NCBI GenBank assembly: GCA_030144725.1 | Contig: JASKMD010000018.1 | Location: forward strand, 3,924,026 to 3,988,025 | Length of the DNA: 64,000 bases | From: Haematococcus lacustris | Taxonomy: Eukaryota > Chlorophyta > Chlorophyceae > Chlamydomonadales > Haematococcaceae | Direction of reading: 5' to 3' | Notes under the pieces: model-generated | Databases searched by the model: none | The model's input: only the letters and a program-made list of their open reading frames with translations | What the model was told of the DNA's origin: nothing | Shown: piece after piece, positions 45,701 to 53,873 of the stretch | How positions within the stretch are numbered: the stretch's first letter is position 1 | Layout: each line of letters starts with the position of its first letter | Made by a program: the position numbers and the translations under genes

Positions 45701-48700
45701 TGTGATAAAGGTAGTGGTTCATGGAGTGGATGTTGAAGTTTCCATCCTCATCGTATATGTGTGGGGTACGGTCGGGCAGGGGTATGTGCCTGTTTTCCCC
45801 CCTGGCTCTGCTAGCTAGGTCTTGAAGGTGGGTGGCCAGGTGGCTGCAGTGTGTGAGGACATCATGTGGGTTGATCAGTGGTCTCCCCATGGCCATGTTG
45901 ATGGCGTGTACCAGGCAGAAACATTTGTGTTGTGCTTCCATATAGATGGGTACGGGTGGGCTAGTGTTGTGGTTGGTATGGCTGATGATGTGGTTTATCT
46001 TCTTAGTATGGCAGAGTGCTATCTGTGCACTCGTACGGGTTGTGTGGGTGGGGGTGATGATGAAGAGCTGGTGGTGTGTTTGCTTTGTTGGCAATGCGAT
46101 GCGTGCCAGCGGAGTGGGTGCTGGTTCTAGGGAGTCCTTGAGTGACCATTTCCCATTGAGGCTTGTCATGGCCATGCTGTGGCCCAGTCTTTTGCATAGG
46201 AATGCAGTCGTTTCGTGGCGCTGTGCTAGGCTATCGAGGTTGCGTTTAGTCCAGTCTTGGGGGCGTCTTAGATCAGCGACGCTTGTCGAAATCAGGCCGT
46301 ATTTAGATGTGAGGTACAGGTCTATTACTCCATCGTCGTAGCCTCCTGCGCCTCTTGCCATCTGCCAGGCTATAAGTTCGTCCGGTGTGTTGAGTTGCGT
46401 GAGCCTTTGTGCGTAGAAGGTGTCGATATCGTCAATGCTGACCCATTTCCGTCCCGCGACGTTGTTAAGGGAGTCGGCTTGACAAGTGCTACTGCCCTCT
46501 TGCTGGACGTAGTGTGTGTTGGGTCCCGGGTTGGCTTCAACGTCCCCGCATGCAAGTAGGAGCCATGCAATGTATGTGATCGCCATGGCGCAGTAGCTCG
46601 TGCTCAAAGTGCCCAGCCATTCGATGGCGGTCTTAAGGTGGTCCATGGTGATGGCGTTGGTAGGGCGTCGTTGTTTGTCTAAGATGGTGATTCTGTAGAT
46701 AGTGTGGCGTTGAAGAGTGGTGTTGTAGTGATGAGCGATTACTGAGGATTTGCCTACCGTCACAGTGTAGTGGCCTTGTGTAGTCCAGGAGTGCATGCAG
46801 ATTGTGAGGTTGAGTATGGCGGTGTGTCTATCGATGGTCCCGTCTATGTACAGGAAATTGACGAAGGCCGATGTAGTGGAGATGGCTCTCCATCTTTTCA
46901 GCCTTTTGCAATGCCTTCGCAAGCACTTTTGGGACTGAGAGATGGTCTGCGAGATGGACTGAGAGGTTGAAGTGAGGTGAAGTGTTGCATGGTGATGGAT
47001 CCACCACCATGCACAGGCTACTGCTATGAATATACCATGCATGCCCTTCCATTGCAAGTAGGCTTGTTTCATGTCGTGGAGGGCATCCTTACATAGGACC
47101 AGTGTATTGTAGGTCTTGTCAGCAATCGTGCCACCCTCTTTTCTGGTATCCATCAGCATGCACGGATAGGGCATCCCTGTCTGCTCCTTGGCTGGCTGTG
47201 CTTCACAGGGCTGCATGGTGCCAGCGTGTAAGGTTGGAGCGTGCTCTGTTGGCACATGGTGGGCTCCGCCTGCCTCACCGGCCTGCATGGTGGGGCACTG
47301 AACACGGGGCTGCGTCATGGCGGGCGTGTCGTGCGTGGCTGGGGCGTGCGCTGCTGGCATGCGATGGGCTGGCTGTGCTCTGCCAGCCTCACCAGCCTGC
47401 ATGGTGGGGCAGAGGGTATGTGGTTGCGTCACTGCAGGCCAGTCATGAATGGCTGGGGCGTGCGCTTCTGGCCTGCGGTGGGCTGGCTGTGCTCTGCCAG
47501 CCTCACCAGCCTGCATGGTGGGGCAGAGGGCATGTGGTTGCGTCGCTGCAGGCCAGTCATGAATGGCTGGGGCGTGCGCTTCTGGCATGCGGTGGGCTGG
47601 CTGTGCTCTGCCAGCCTCACCAGCCTGCATGGTGGGGCAGAGGGCATGTGGTTGCGTCACTGCAGGCCAGTCATGAATGGCTGGGGCGTGCGCTTCTGGC
47701 ATGTGGTGGGCTGGCTGTGCTCTGCCAGCCTCACCAGCCTGCATGGTGGGGCAGAGGGCACGTGGTTGCGTCACTGCAGGCCAGTCATGAATGGCTGGGG
47801 CGTGCGCTTCTGGCATGCGGTGGGCTGGCTGTGCTCTGCCAGCCTCACCAGCCTGCATGGTGGGGCAGAGGGCATGTGGTTGCGTCACTGCAGGCCAGTC
47901 ATGAATGGCTGGGACGTGCGCTTCTGGCATGTGGTGGGCTGGCTGTGCTCTGCCAGCCTCACCAGCCTGCATGGTGGGGCAGAGGGCACGTGGTTGCGTC
48001 ACTGCAGGCCAGTCATGAATGGCTGGGGCGTGCGCTTCTGGCATGTGGTGGGCTGGCTGTGCTCTGCCAGCCTCACCAGCCTGCATGGTGGGGCAGAGGG
48101 CATGTGGTTGCGTCGCTGCGGGCCAGTCCTGAATGGCTGGGGCGTGCACTGTTGGCATGGTGATAACTGGCCGCAGGGGGGCGCCCTTTGGCATGGTAAG
48201 TGCTGGCCGTAGGGGGGCGCCCTTTGGCATGGTAAGTGCTGGCCGTAGGGGGGCGCCCTTTGGCATGGTAAGTGCTGGCCGTAGGGGGGCGCCCTTTGGC
48301 ATGGTAAGTGCTGGCCGTAGGGGGGCGCCCTTTGGCATGGTAAGTGCTGGCCGTAGGGGGGCGCCCTTTGGCATGGTAAGTGCTGGCCGTAGGGGGGCGC
48401 CCTTTGGCATGGTAAGTGCTGGCCGTAGGGGGGCGCCCTTTGGCATGGTAAGTGCTGGCCGTAGGGGGGCGCCCTCTGGCATGGTAAGTGCTGGCCGTAG
48501 GGGGGCGCCCTTTGGCATGGTAAGTGCTGGCCGTAGGGGGGCGCCCTTTGGCGTGGTAAGTGCTGGCCGTAGGGGGGAACCCGTTGGCATGGTGAAAGCT
48601 GGTTGTTGCAACATCAAGACAGGCCTCAGGGGGGGTTCCTTTGGCTGCGTGTTGTGCATTGGGTTGGTATGCAGGCAGGTCGACACAGGATTTGGCAGTG

Positions 48701-49007
48701 CAGTCATGTGTGGGCATTGTTGCACAGGGTTGGGTAAGGCAAGGTAAGTCAGTGCAGTACACCTGATGTCTTGCTGCTTGTCGCGGTGCTGCGTCATTTC
48801 TTGACTGTTTTGGCATTTCCAGTAATCTTCACCCTGTGTAGGACTGCAGTGGGAGCGATCGGAGTCATGCAGGTGCGCTGTGCTCTTGTACCCAGAGGTT
48901 GTGTTGCAGCAATGGGTCAGCTGCAGCAGGGTGAAAAAGGTCAAGATAACAAGTGTCGCTGCTCGTGTTGTCTTACCGGACAGCTTGCTGAGACCATGGT
49001 AGGCCAC
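42753..49007 (-). CDS. LINE A polyprotein: repeat domain – 2A motif – Josephin-like protease – half endonuclease – C-terminal domain
   Basis: The frame has 2084 codons without a stop. Residues 1-40 include a hydrophobic segment (AATLVILTFFTLLQL). Next come two tandem-repeat blocks, a Cys/Trp/His-containing segment with a second hydrophobic stretch (GIFIAVACAWWWI), and a third (ITYIAWLLLAC) leading into GDVEANPGP (821-829). A Josephin-like domain follows (C1031, H1146, D1161), then a basic linker (TGPKKPRSKKGAK) and the start of an AP endonuclease (TLNVRG, N1372; LTETK, E1399). The frame then jumps to post-RT sequence (EERLRQATKHLHRLNG, ADGGFGLLPLREH) and ends with a CPC–H–C cluster (about 1935-1955) typical of LINE C-termini. 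The second half of the endonuclease and all of the RT are missing, so this copy cannot move by itself. That the frame stays open may mean the deletion is recent. Confidence 0.8.
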   Translation of the reverse strand: MAYHGLSKLSGKTTRAATLVILTFFTLLQLTHCCNTTSGYKSTAHLHDSDRSHCSPTQGEDYWKCQNSQEMTQHRDKQQDIRCTALTYLALPNPVQQCPHMTALPNPVSTCLHTNPMHNTQPKEPPLRPVLMLQQPAFTMPTGSPLRPALTTPKGAPLRPALTMPKGAPLRPALTMPEGAPLRPALTMPKGAPLRPALTMPKGAPLRPALTMPKGAPLRPALTMPKGAPLRPALTMPKGAPLRPALTMPKGAPLRPALTMPKGAPLRPALTMPKGAPLRPVITMPTVHAPAIQDWPAATQPHALCPTMQAGEAGRAQPAHHMPEAHAPAIHDWPAVTQPRALCPTMQAGEAGRAQPAHHMPEAHVPAIHDWPAVTQPHALCPTMQAGEAGRAQPAHRMPEAHAPAIHDWPAVTQPRALCPTMQAGEAGRAQPAHHMPEAHAPAIHDWPAVTQPHALCPTMQAGEAGRAQPAHRMPEAHAPAIHDWPAATQPHALCPTMQAGEAGRAQPAHRRPEAHAPAIHDWPAVTQPHTLCPTMQAGEAGRAQPAHRMPAAHAPATHDTPAMTQPRVQCPTMQAGEAGGAHHVPTEHAPTLHAGTMQPCEAQPAKEQTGMPYPCMLMDTRKEGGTIADKTYNTLVLCKDALHDMKQAYLQWKGMHGIFIAVACAWWWIHHHATLHLTSTSQSISQTISQSQKCLRRHCKRLKRWRAISTTSAFVNFLYIDGTIDRHTAILNLTICMHSWTTQGHYTVTVGKSSVIAHHYNTTLQRHTIYRITILDKQRRPTNAITMDHLKTAIEWLGTLSTSYCAMAITYIAWLLLACGDVEANPGPNTHYVQQEGSSTCQADSLNNVAGRKWVSIDDIDTFYAQRLTQLNTPDELIAWQMARGAGGYDDGVIDLYLTSKYGLISTSVADLRRPQDWTKRNLDSLAQRHETTAFLCKRLGHSMAMTSLNGKWSLKDSLEPAPTPLARIALPTKQTHHQLFIITPTHTTRTSAQIALCHTKKINHIISHTNHNTSPPVPIYMEAQHKCFCLVHAINMAMGRPLINPHDVLTHCSHLATHLQDLASRARGENRHIPLPDRTPHIYDEDGNFNIHSMNHYLYHNYKTLHLATQELPQDNITRATLSTLMGKEDNHTSNAAILINRNHATTLRYLDNTWYWLDSQATQARRLLTTADWKELQGRLILIKQGMQHKNLIESIFWLADPMEQATTTQLEQHYARPHHIDLSGHDDQPPTIPPPAATPHPLTTSNNAPKRKNTYAEADPPARSRHREDANAKEDAATPPPPTRNEKPSTKTGPKKPRSKKGAKNTSHSKDRHTQTLMSRYLTNTQAATTATRPSPPVPCPTTKAPPILPTQPHQTPSRQHLTLTTLNVRGLYRARRDVSHLIHHHHPDILILTETKTHHKKDTPGWLKVTTQDYTLHRHGGHSEVLIGIKHDLAIQMQATLVPPSTEAEINSRCVILTLSQHHSDNLTWHPTDILTWHPSLGIQQANPTLSSPTPRHTRATRASLRPPNTLSPHPDPATSSTWEERLRQATKHLHRLNGLPLSTMGKGIASSTYALSTFLYHAEFSGLPPTLPTFTHTLYHLVVKNLPYPLAIGRPADGGFGLLPLREHIQARHAAMATRLLHHLINDHAYSTLPSPSPSPSPPPVNPTLHPPPFTRPTPTRPFLSFIRTFLSNLYHTLHSLLSRFFTPLLSSSLPPSPSRDSPSHPTQPSHTNPNTLPPSPTPPTPSQSSPSWIPLAATLLTHACPSLHPAHTLLLSTQATVPDISRGIIGLPALHQPHLLPQGIITLMCQALQALGPLSLPATSPSQPLPVTPVPLQHLTSLSWSSPTTSAPRVFPTLIGTPVRVFTSMLTPHITFARKQAHISYINQALSTPHPPTSRALALQAFTANLNKAWKIPCSNLLKETLWRLSINAIPGSRITPWSCPCDPSHHPRHSRQHSFWSCPIAVTIRQQLSLSLGTQVHQSSLWCLIPPTPTFPPSLWSLVCMAALDAMDFGRRRLWALTHHPTTQATAPTTLSPISAASQLAISTFWLHLQDFTLAHPNPPGWNLPHPHPFISTQDGSLSVTFPVTPPSPSDP
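45400..45960 (-). other. Josephin-like cysteine protease domain within LINE A
   Basis: EAQHKCFCLVHAIN (residues about 1024-1037) has the Josephin spacing E-x-Q-x4-C-x2-H-x2-N around the catalytic cysteine. NHATTLRYLDNTWYWLDS supplies H1146 and, 15 residues later, D1161, the same 15-residue spacing as H119 and N134 of ataxin-3. Josephin domains cleave ubiquitin chains. The domain is followed by WKELQGRLILIKQG, equivalent to the final strand. Assignment rests on these motifs only. Confidence 0.6.
46521..46547 (-). other. 2A-type ribosome-skipping motif in LINE A
   Basis: The codons read GDVEANPGP, matching the DxExNPGP consensus, preceded by a Leu-rich stretch (IAWLLLAC). In known 2A peptides the ribosome skips the bond between the last G and P (residues 828 and 829 here) and releases the upstream product. 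Here it would separate the repeat-rich N-terminal protein from the protease–endonuclease part. Confidence 0.75.
47280..48140 (-). repeat. 114-bp tandem repeats coding a 38-residue unit (LINE A)
   Basis: About seven units of 114 bp encode copies of MPEAHAPAIHDWPAVTQPHA followed by LCPTMQAGEAGRAQPAHR. The units differ mainly at third positions and a few residues, as expected if the coding sense is kept. The edge units are more divergent. Confidence 0.9.
48170..48600 (-). repeat. 36-bp tandem repeats coding a 12-residue unit (LINE A)
   Basis: About twelve nearly identical 36-bp units encode TMPKGAPLRPAL; divergent units at the ends read TTPKGAPLRPAL and TMPTGSPLRPAL. Confidence 0.9.
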
Positions 49008-49129
49008 GTTCAGAGCTTCTTCCGACTTAACGTCGGCCGTTGACTTCTCGTCGTTCCACTTATCATTCGGGCTTAATTCTGATGCATTGTTCAGTCGTGT
49101 AGAGCGTTCGCGCAGCAGCTTCGTGTATC

Positions 49130-50274
49130 GTGCAGAGAAAACCTCTCAGTTGTTGCCAACCGAAAAGTCCGGTGGCCTGCTCAACCCTCTGTCTATACCT
49201 GACTACCGCTGGGAGTCTGTGTCCATGGACTTCATTACCAAGCTACCCTCTGGGTCACATGGGTATGATGCTATCTGTGTCTTTGTGGACAGGCTCAGCA
49301 AGATGGTTCACTTTGTGCCCTGCCGTGAGGACCTTAAGGCCCGCCGTTTTGCACAACTGTTCATTGACAATGTGTATAAACTGCATGGCATGCCTGCTGA
49401 GCTGATCTCTGACCGCGGCTCACTGTTCACCAGTGTGTTCTGGCGGGAGGTCATGAGGCGCTGTGGCTCTAAGCCTGCCCTCTCATCATCTTATCATCCA
49501 CAGTCAGATGGCCAGACAGAAAGGTATAACCGTGTGTTAGAGGAGATGCTTAGGCACTATATCTCCCCTACTCAATCTGACTGGCCTGACTACTTAGCCT
49601 TGGCTGAGTTTGCTGTCAACAACTCGTGGCAGGAGTCCATCCAGTCCACCCCCTTCCTGGTCAACACAGGTCAGTCCCCTGTGACTATTGGCCTACGTGA
49701 CCTGCCTTATGGTGGCCGTTGTCCCTCTGCTCATGCCTATACCCGTTGGTGGCAGGATGCTGTTGCCAATGCCAGGAAGTGCATGGTTGCAGCCCAATCC
49801 CGTCAGGCTGCCTATGCCAATAAGGCCAGGCGTGACGTTGAGTACAAGGTGGGCCAGAAGGTGTTGCTCAGCACCAAGGATCTCAAGCTTAAGCCTGGGA
49901 AGGCTCGCAAGCTCATACCTAGGTATGTGGGTCCCTTTGAGATCCTGCTTCTGGTTGGTGCAGTTGCTGTCAAGCTAGATCTGCCTGCCAGCATGAGCCG
50001 TCTGCACCCTGTCTTCCATGTGTCACTCATCAAGCCATACACTGGCACTGATGTTGGCTTCATGCCACCTCCTGTGACCTGGATGGATGAGACTCCTGTG
50101 TACTATGTTGAGCGTTTGCTTGACCACAAGGGTGTGAAAGACAACAAAGCCAGTTTCTACCTGGTGCAGTGGGAGGGTTATGACTCCACTCACAATAACT
50201 GGGAGCCCAGGTCCAACCTGACTGGCTGTGACAAGATTTTGGCTGAATACAATGCCATCCATCACCTTACCTAA
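49130..50274 (+). pseudogene. Chromovirus (Ty3/gypsy) integrase with chromodomain, 3' fragment
   Basis: The frame contains GLLNPLSIPDYRWESVSMDF, an integrase core (D in SMDFITKLP, D in LISDRGSLFTS, E in HPQSDGQTERYN), a GPY/F-type C-terminal module (YVGPFEIL, LHPVFHVSLIKPY) and a chromodomain (YYVERLLDH ... YLVQWEGYDSTHNNWEP). It is open to its stop at 50274. Gag, protease, RT and RNase H are missing, and the 5' border meets LINE A. The chromodomain probably targets integration to particular chromatin. Confidence 0.9.
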
Positions 50275-50503
50275 GTCCCCTGCATGCATGCTGCTGCGCT
50301 GCTGCATGGTGGCACTCTCTCTGTGCTTTCAAAGTCTACTGTTATGTGTTACACTCCCCCTATTACAGTTGGTCTCTGACCACACCCAGCTGTGACCTGG
50401 CTCTGCCCTCTGGGTACCCAGTAGCTGACCCCAGTGAGACCTAGGTCTTGCGAGTCTCGGGTTTAACCTGAGGCGGAACGGACATCCCCTTGGGGGGGAG
50501 GAA

Positions 50504-50754
50504 TGTAAGGGCGCGCTCCGCGTAGACCCTTAGTATCGTCTGGGCGGTCGCGGTTAACCCGAGGCAGCTACAGGATATCGGTCACACCGCGTCAGTGTGA
50601 GTTGGCAGGTTAAGCCTAGCAGCGTAAGCTGCAAGGACAACTGGTTCGATCCCAGGGGGCCCCGTTCTAAGCCCTAGCCTTCTCACAGTGTCCCCTTGTG
50701 GCCGACGGTTTCAGTACCCGCACTTCGGTGCCCTCCGGCCGGCTCAGTGTTACA
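50504..50754 (+). repeat. 3' LTR of the chromovirus
   Basis: A purine-rich tract (TTGGGGGGGAGGAA, 50490-50503) directly precedes TGTAAGGG, and the segment ends in GTTACA at 50754, giving a 251-bp LTR. It contains ACTGGTTCGATCCCAG, which resembles a tRNA T arm. No 5' LTR is in the window. Confidence 0.75.
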
Positions 50755-51229
50755 CATGGTTCAAAAGGTCCAGCGTCGCCTTTATAAGGCTGCACGTTAC
50801 AGCGGAGAACTGTCATGGGGTCGCAAAACGGTTCAACCACATGTTCGTTCCTACCCGCTTGTCAACTTGCTGCAGCTTGCTCCAGCAAGCTTGTCTTGCT
50901 GCATCTCATCCAGCCAGTGTGTGAGGGGCTGGTTCCTTCCTTGTCTGTAGTGCCTTACCCTCTGCTGAAGCTTTTTGGTATGCTGCTCAGTAATTGTGCT
51001 TCTATGGACCGCAATGCTGAGGGAGGGGGGCCGTGTGTGGAAGTCATGACGACTCGCCTACCTTGTCTGCAAACATCTCCAACTACGACGTATACCAATA
51101 GGATGCAGTTTTTCTCAGTTAGTTCTACTTACTACTTAGTTCTCCTGAGATCTTATATGAGTCAAAGGCGTCTCATTAGGTTGTCTCATTAGGTCGTCAT
51201 TAGTCGTGGCTTGTCAAGGTTCCCGCCGA

Positions 51230-51240
51230 GGTTCGATTCC
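51230..51240 (+). promoter_or_regulatory. Pol III B-box-like motif (right arm)
   Basis: GGTTCGATTCC lies in a 45-nt segment whose ends pair (GTGGCTT and AGGCCAC), but there is no full cloverleaf. It is the counterpart of 16318-16328. Confidence 0.35.
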
Positions 51241-51319
51241 CGAAGGCCACAACCTGTTTCTATGTTAAAAAAGCATGCCCCCTACAAACACCGAAGTATA
51301 CTCAGCTGTTCGTGCACGT

Positions 51320-52100
51320 GCTCGTGTACGTGTAGGCTGCAGCGTGGACTGAGTCATAGTGCATCTCAGCACGACGCTTGAAGGCAGCGACCACTCCCAC
51401 AGCCAATGGATGCCCTGCCGGCAGTTTCGCCTCCCACGAGAGCATGGGATACAAGTGTCCTCCATGGCGGCAACACCTACAATCAGGCGCGTGATAGGCA
51501 TGCAAGTATTGGGCACATGCATCCCCTTGATACTGACATGGCCATGCATGCATACATGCGTACACTTTGCTGACGTCAACTCACACGGTAGGTAGGGCAT
51601 GTCAGCCTCCAGCCTATGGATGGCATTGCCAATGGGCTCCATTAGGTCCACCACCATGTTGAGGCTCTTCCACCAACCAGCTGCATGCATGCACGCACGC
51701 ACGATTCCTCAAGTTTAGGATGGCGACTACTGCCAATGCAACCCCTTGATATTCACATGTCAGCTTGTCAAACACAGTAACATTCACGCTGCTGCTCCTC
51801 ACTTGCTCCCACGTCACACTGCTGGTCATGCCTAGAATGGCACCCATGAGCACTTGCATGTCCTTGGCCATAAGGAGCAGACCGGCAAACCTGCAGCACA
51901 TGGCATTGGTGATCATTGAGGATCATGGAGGATATCATTGAGGATTGAGCGCCTGGGACAGGGTGTGAGGACAAGCACACCTTGTAGGGTTGTTAGCGCG
52001 GATTGAGTGCACATTGCGCACGTGGCATCTTCTTCTACTGATCTGCCAACTCAGTGCGGATGGCTTCACTGTCTCCAGACACCAGGCCTGCCAACTGCAA
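51320..52100 (-). pseudogene. hAT transposase C-terminal remnant (right arm)
   Basis: This is the inverted copy of 15466-16253. The minus strand reads FAGLLLMAKDMQVLMGAILG, GWWKSLNMVVDLMEPIGNAI and VVAAFKRRAEMHYDSVHAAA. In this arm the border after the WWK block reads LPCELTSAK with no clean donor. Confidence 0.55.
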
Positions 52101-52317
52101 AGTGGGAAGCTCATGGCATTGGTGACAGGCATATCCTAATGGTGGCAGGCTCATGGCAAGTGGCAGGTGGCAGGTTAGCCTAACCTTGATATCTCCCAAG
52201 ATGTGGGCCACCGAGGACTCCTGCACAGGAGCACGCGTGCCTGACCTGCCCTCCCGGGCTGGTGGCATCCCGAGCGTCACTGCCTCCTCCCGCATCACCT
52301 CCTATGCATCACACGCC

Positions 52318-52837
52318 AGGGCAGGGCGGGGGCGGGGGCGGGGGCGGGGGCGGGGGCGGGGGCGGGGGCGGGGGCGGGGGCGGGGGCGGGGGCGGGGGCG
52401 GGGGCGGGGGCGGGGGCGGGGGCGGGGGCGGGGGCGGGGGCGGGGGCGGGGGCGGGGGCGGGGGCGGGGGCGGGGGCGGGGGCGGGGGCGGGGGCGGGGG
52501 CGGGGGCGGGGGCGGGGGCGGGGGCGGGGGCGGGGGCGGGGGCGGGGGCGGGGGCGGGGGCGGGGGCGGGGGCGGGGGCGGGGGCGGGGGCGGGGGCGGG
52601 GGCGGGGGCGGGGGCGGGGGCGGGGGCGGGGGCGGGGGCGGGGGCGGGGGCGGGGGCGGGGGCGGGGGCGGGGGCGGGGGCGGGGGCGGGGGCGGGGGCG
52701 GGGGCGGGGGCGGGGGCGGGGGCGGGGGCGGGGGCGGGGGCGGGGGCGGGGGCGGGGGCGGGGGCGGGGGCGGGGGCGGGGGCGGGGGCGGGGGCGGGGG
52801 CGGGGGCGGGGGCGGGGGCGGGGGCGGGGCGGGGCTG
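52318..52837. repeat. (GGGGGC)n array (right arm)
   Basis: About 85 hexamers of GGGGGC lie in the place occupied by the CCCCG/CCCTCG array in the left arm. The flank GCATCACACGCCAGGGCAGG is shared. The frames across it are artefacts. Confidence 0.95.
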
Positions 52838-52884
52838 AATTACCAAGTTACTTACTTACTTACGCCGTGTAACTACGTAGTTAC

Positions 52885-53244
52885 TAGGGGTCGTCCCGAG
52901 CCATCTAGACGGCCTAACGTTAGACCGGCATGTTGGATGTCGTGTTGGATTTTTGATGGCGGATTTAAGCGCTGCTCCTGCTTGCTGAAGGCCCGTGCAC
53001 CCCGCCGTACAAGTCGCAATCTCAATTTTGGGGGGACGCGTGCAGCGGTAGTCTCCCGTGTCGCTTCGAGTAGTTACGTAATTAGATGATTCCCGTGTCG
53101 CTACGTTCCGCGGCCGCCGGCTTCGGTCTCAAGCTGTTTATCGCCGGTGCTTGGCCTCGCGCTTTTGAAACCAACAAAACTGGTGGTTTTGCGATTATTT
53201 TCCTTATCTATCAATATATAGACACTTAGATGGGGCGATCCCTA
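52885..53244. mobile_element. Short hAT-related element
   Basis: The ends TAGGGGTCGTCCCGAGCCAT and the complement of ATGGGGCGATCCCTA form imperfect inverted repeats related to those at 6765 and 11520. The interior shares AACGTTAGACCGGCATGTT and CAAGTCGCAAT with the 5' part of that element. No clear 8-bp duplication is present, so it is old or rearranged. Confidence 0.55.
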
Positions 53245-53249
53245 CACAT

Positions 53250-53440
53250 ACATCGGCCCTTAGCACCACAGCCACTATGCAAGCTGGGGGGGTCATGTTG
53301 GTGCAGCTGCCACCCGCGCATCAACAGCTTTCTCAGCGTGGGCCAGCTGCCTGCATGCCGTCAGCCTGGCCATGACCAGCTGGCAGCCACCAGAGGAAGG
53401 CGCCGCCCCAGTGCCTGCCATCCTCCTGCAGCATGCCCAG
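53250..53440 (+). pseudogene. Fragment of PAS-cyclase exon A (right arm, inner copy, first part)
   Basis: GGVMLVQLPP and the VSLAMTSWQPPEEG segment are recognisable with frame changes. It is interrupted after GCAGCATGCCC by the insertion at 53440-53806 and continues at 53810-53930 (GAGQQVQDSVRSVQEAAGYQ). Confidence 0.55.
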
Positions 53441-53806
53441 GGGCAAAAGAACCACAAACACCGATGTGGAGACCACCTTGACATTGCTGTCACATGTGGA
53501 CTGAACCCGTGTTGAAGAATGCGGTTTAAAGCGCTGTTGCATGCTGGTTTAATAATTAGTTTGGATGCGCCGTTCACGCCGCGCTGGGTTTAAGCTGCCT
53601 ACAGCGGTTGCTAAGAGTGTCTGCGTGGCGCCAAAACACGTCGCGTGTTGGGGGCCAGCCACCCGGCAAACCGCTGGGGCTGGCCGCACTCTAGTCAAGC
53701 CATAAGCAGCTCATCGCACGATTCGGCGGCCTCATCCGTGCAAAAATGAGAAAGTTTATCTCTTGAGCCACGGGGGTGCAGCCAATGGCGGGGGTGACCC
53801 CCTGTC
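53440..53806. other. Insertion in the right-arm cyclase fragment
   Basis: Sequence absent from the homologous left-arm locus splits GCATGCCC from CTGTCTCAG. Its right end (CCAATGGCGGGGGTGACC) resembles 13865-13881 in the left arm, so it may belong to a repeat family. The target duplication is unclear (at most CCC). No coding sequence is seen. Confidence 0.4.
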
Positions 53807-53873
53807 TCAGCCCTGGGCGCAGCAGCAGCAGAGGCTGGCCAGCAGGTGCAGGACAGTGTGCGCAGTGTCCAGG

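Larger units (their letters stand above)
42471..49080 (-). mobile_element. LINE copy A: long non-LTR retrotransposon with an internal deletion
   Basis: This minus-strand element ends in a TAC-repeat tail at 42471 and has an untranslated 3' region of about 280 bp that is also found at 22681-23065. Its 5' end lies near 49080, where chromovirus sequence begins on the other strand. It carries one very long reading frame (42753-49007). The reverse transcriptase has been deleted. Confidence 0.85.

Noticed and set aside
46521..46547. Viral polyprotein because of the 2A motif
   Set aside because: The motif sits in a frame with LINE endonuclease and LINE C-terminal zinc cluster; 2A motifs are known from non-LTR retrotransposons.
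47102..48212. Plus-strand Trp/Cys-rich frames opposite the LINE repeats
   Set aside because: They are antisense shadows of the 114-bp repeats; the minus frame continues for 2084 codons with recognisable domains.
47280..48600. CRISPR-like array
   Set aside because: Direct tandem units of 114 and 36 bp have no unique spacers and keep an open reading frame; they are protein repeats of a LINE in a eukaryotic genome.
52885..53244. 8-bp target duplication for the short hAT-related element
   Set aside because: The flanks GTAGTTAC and CACATACA do not match, so I report the element without a duplication.
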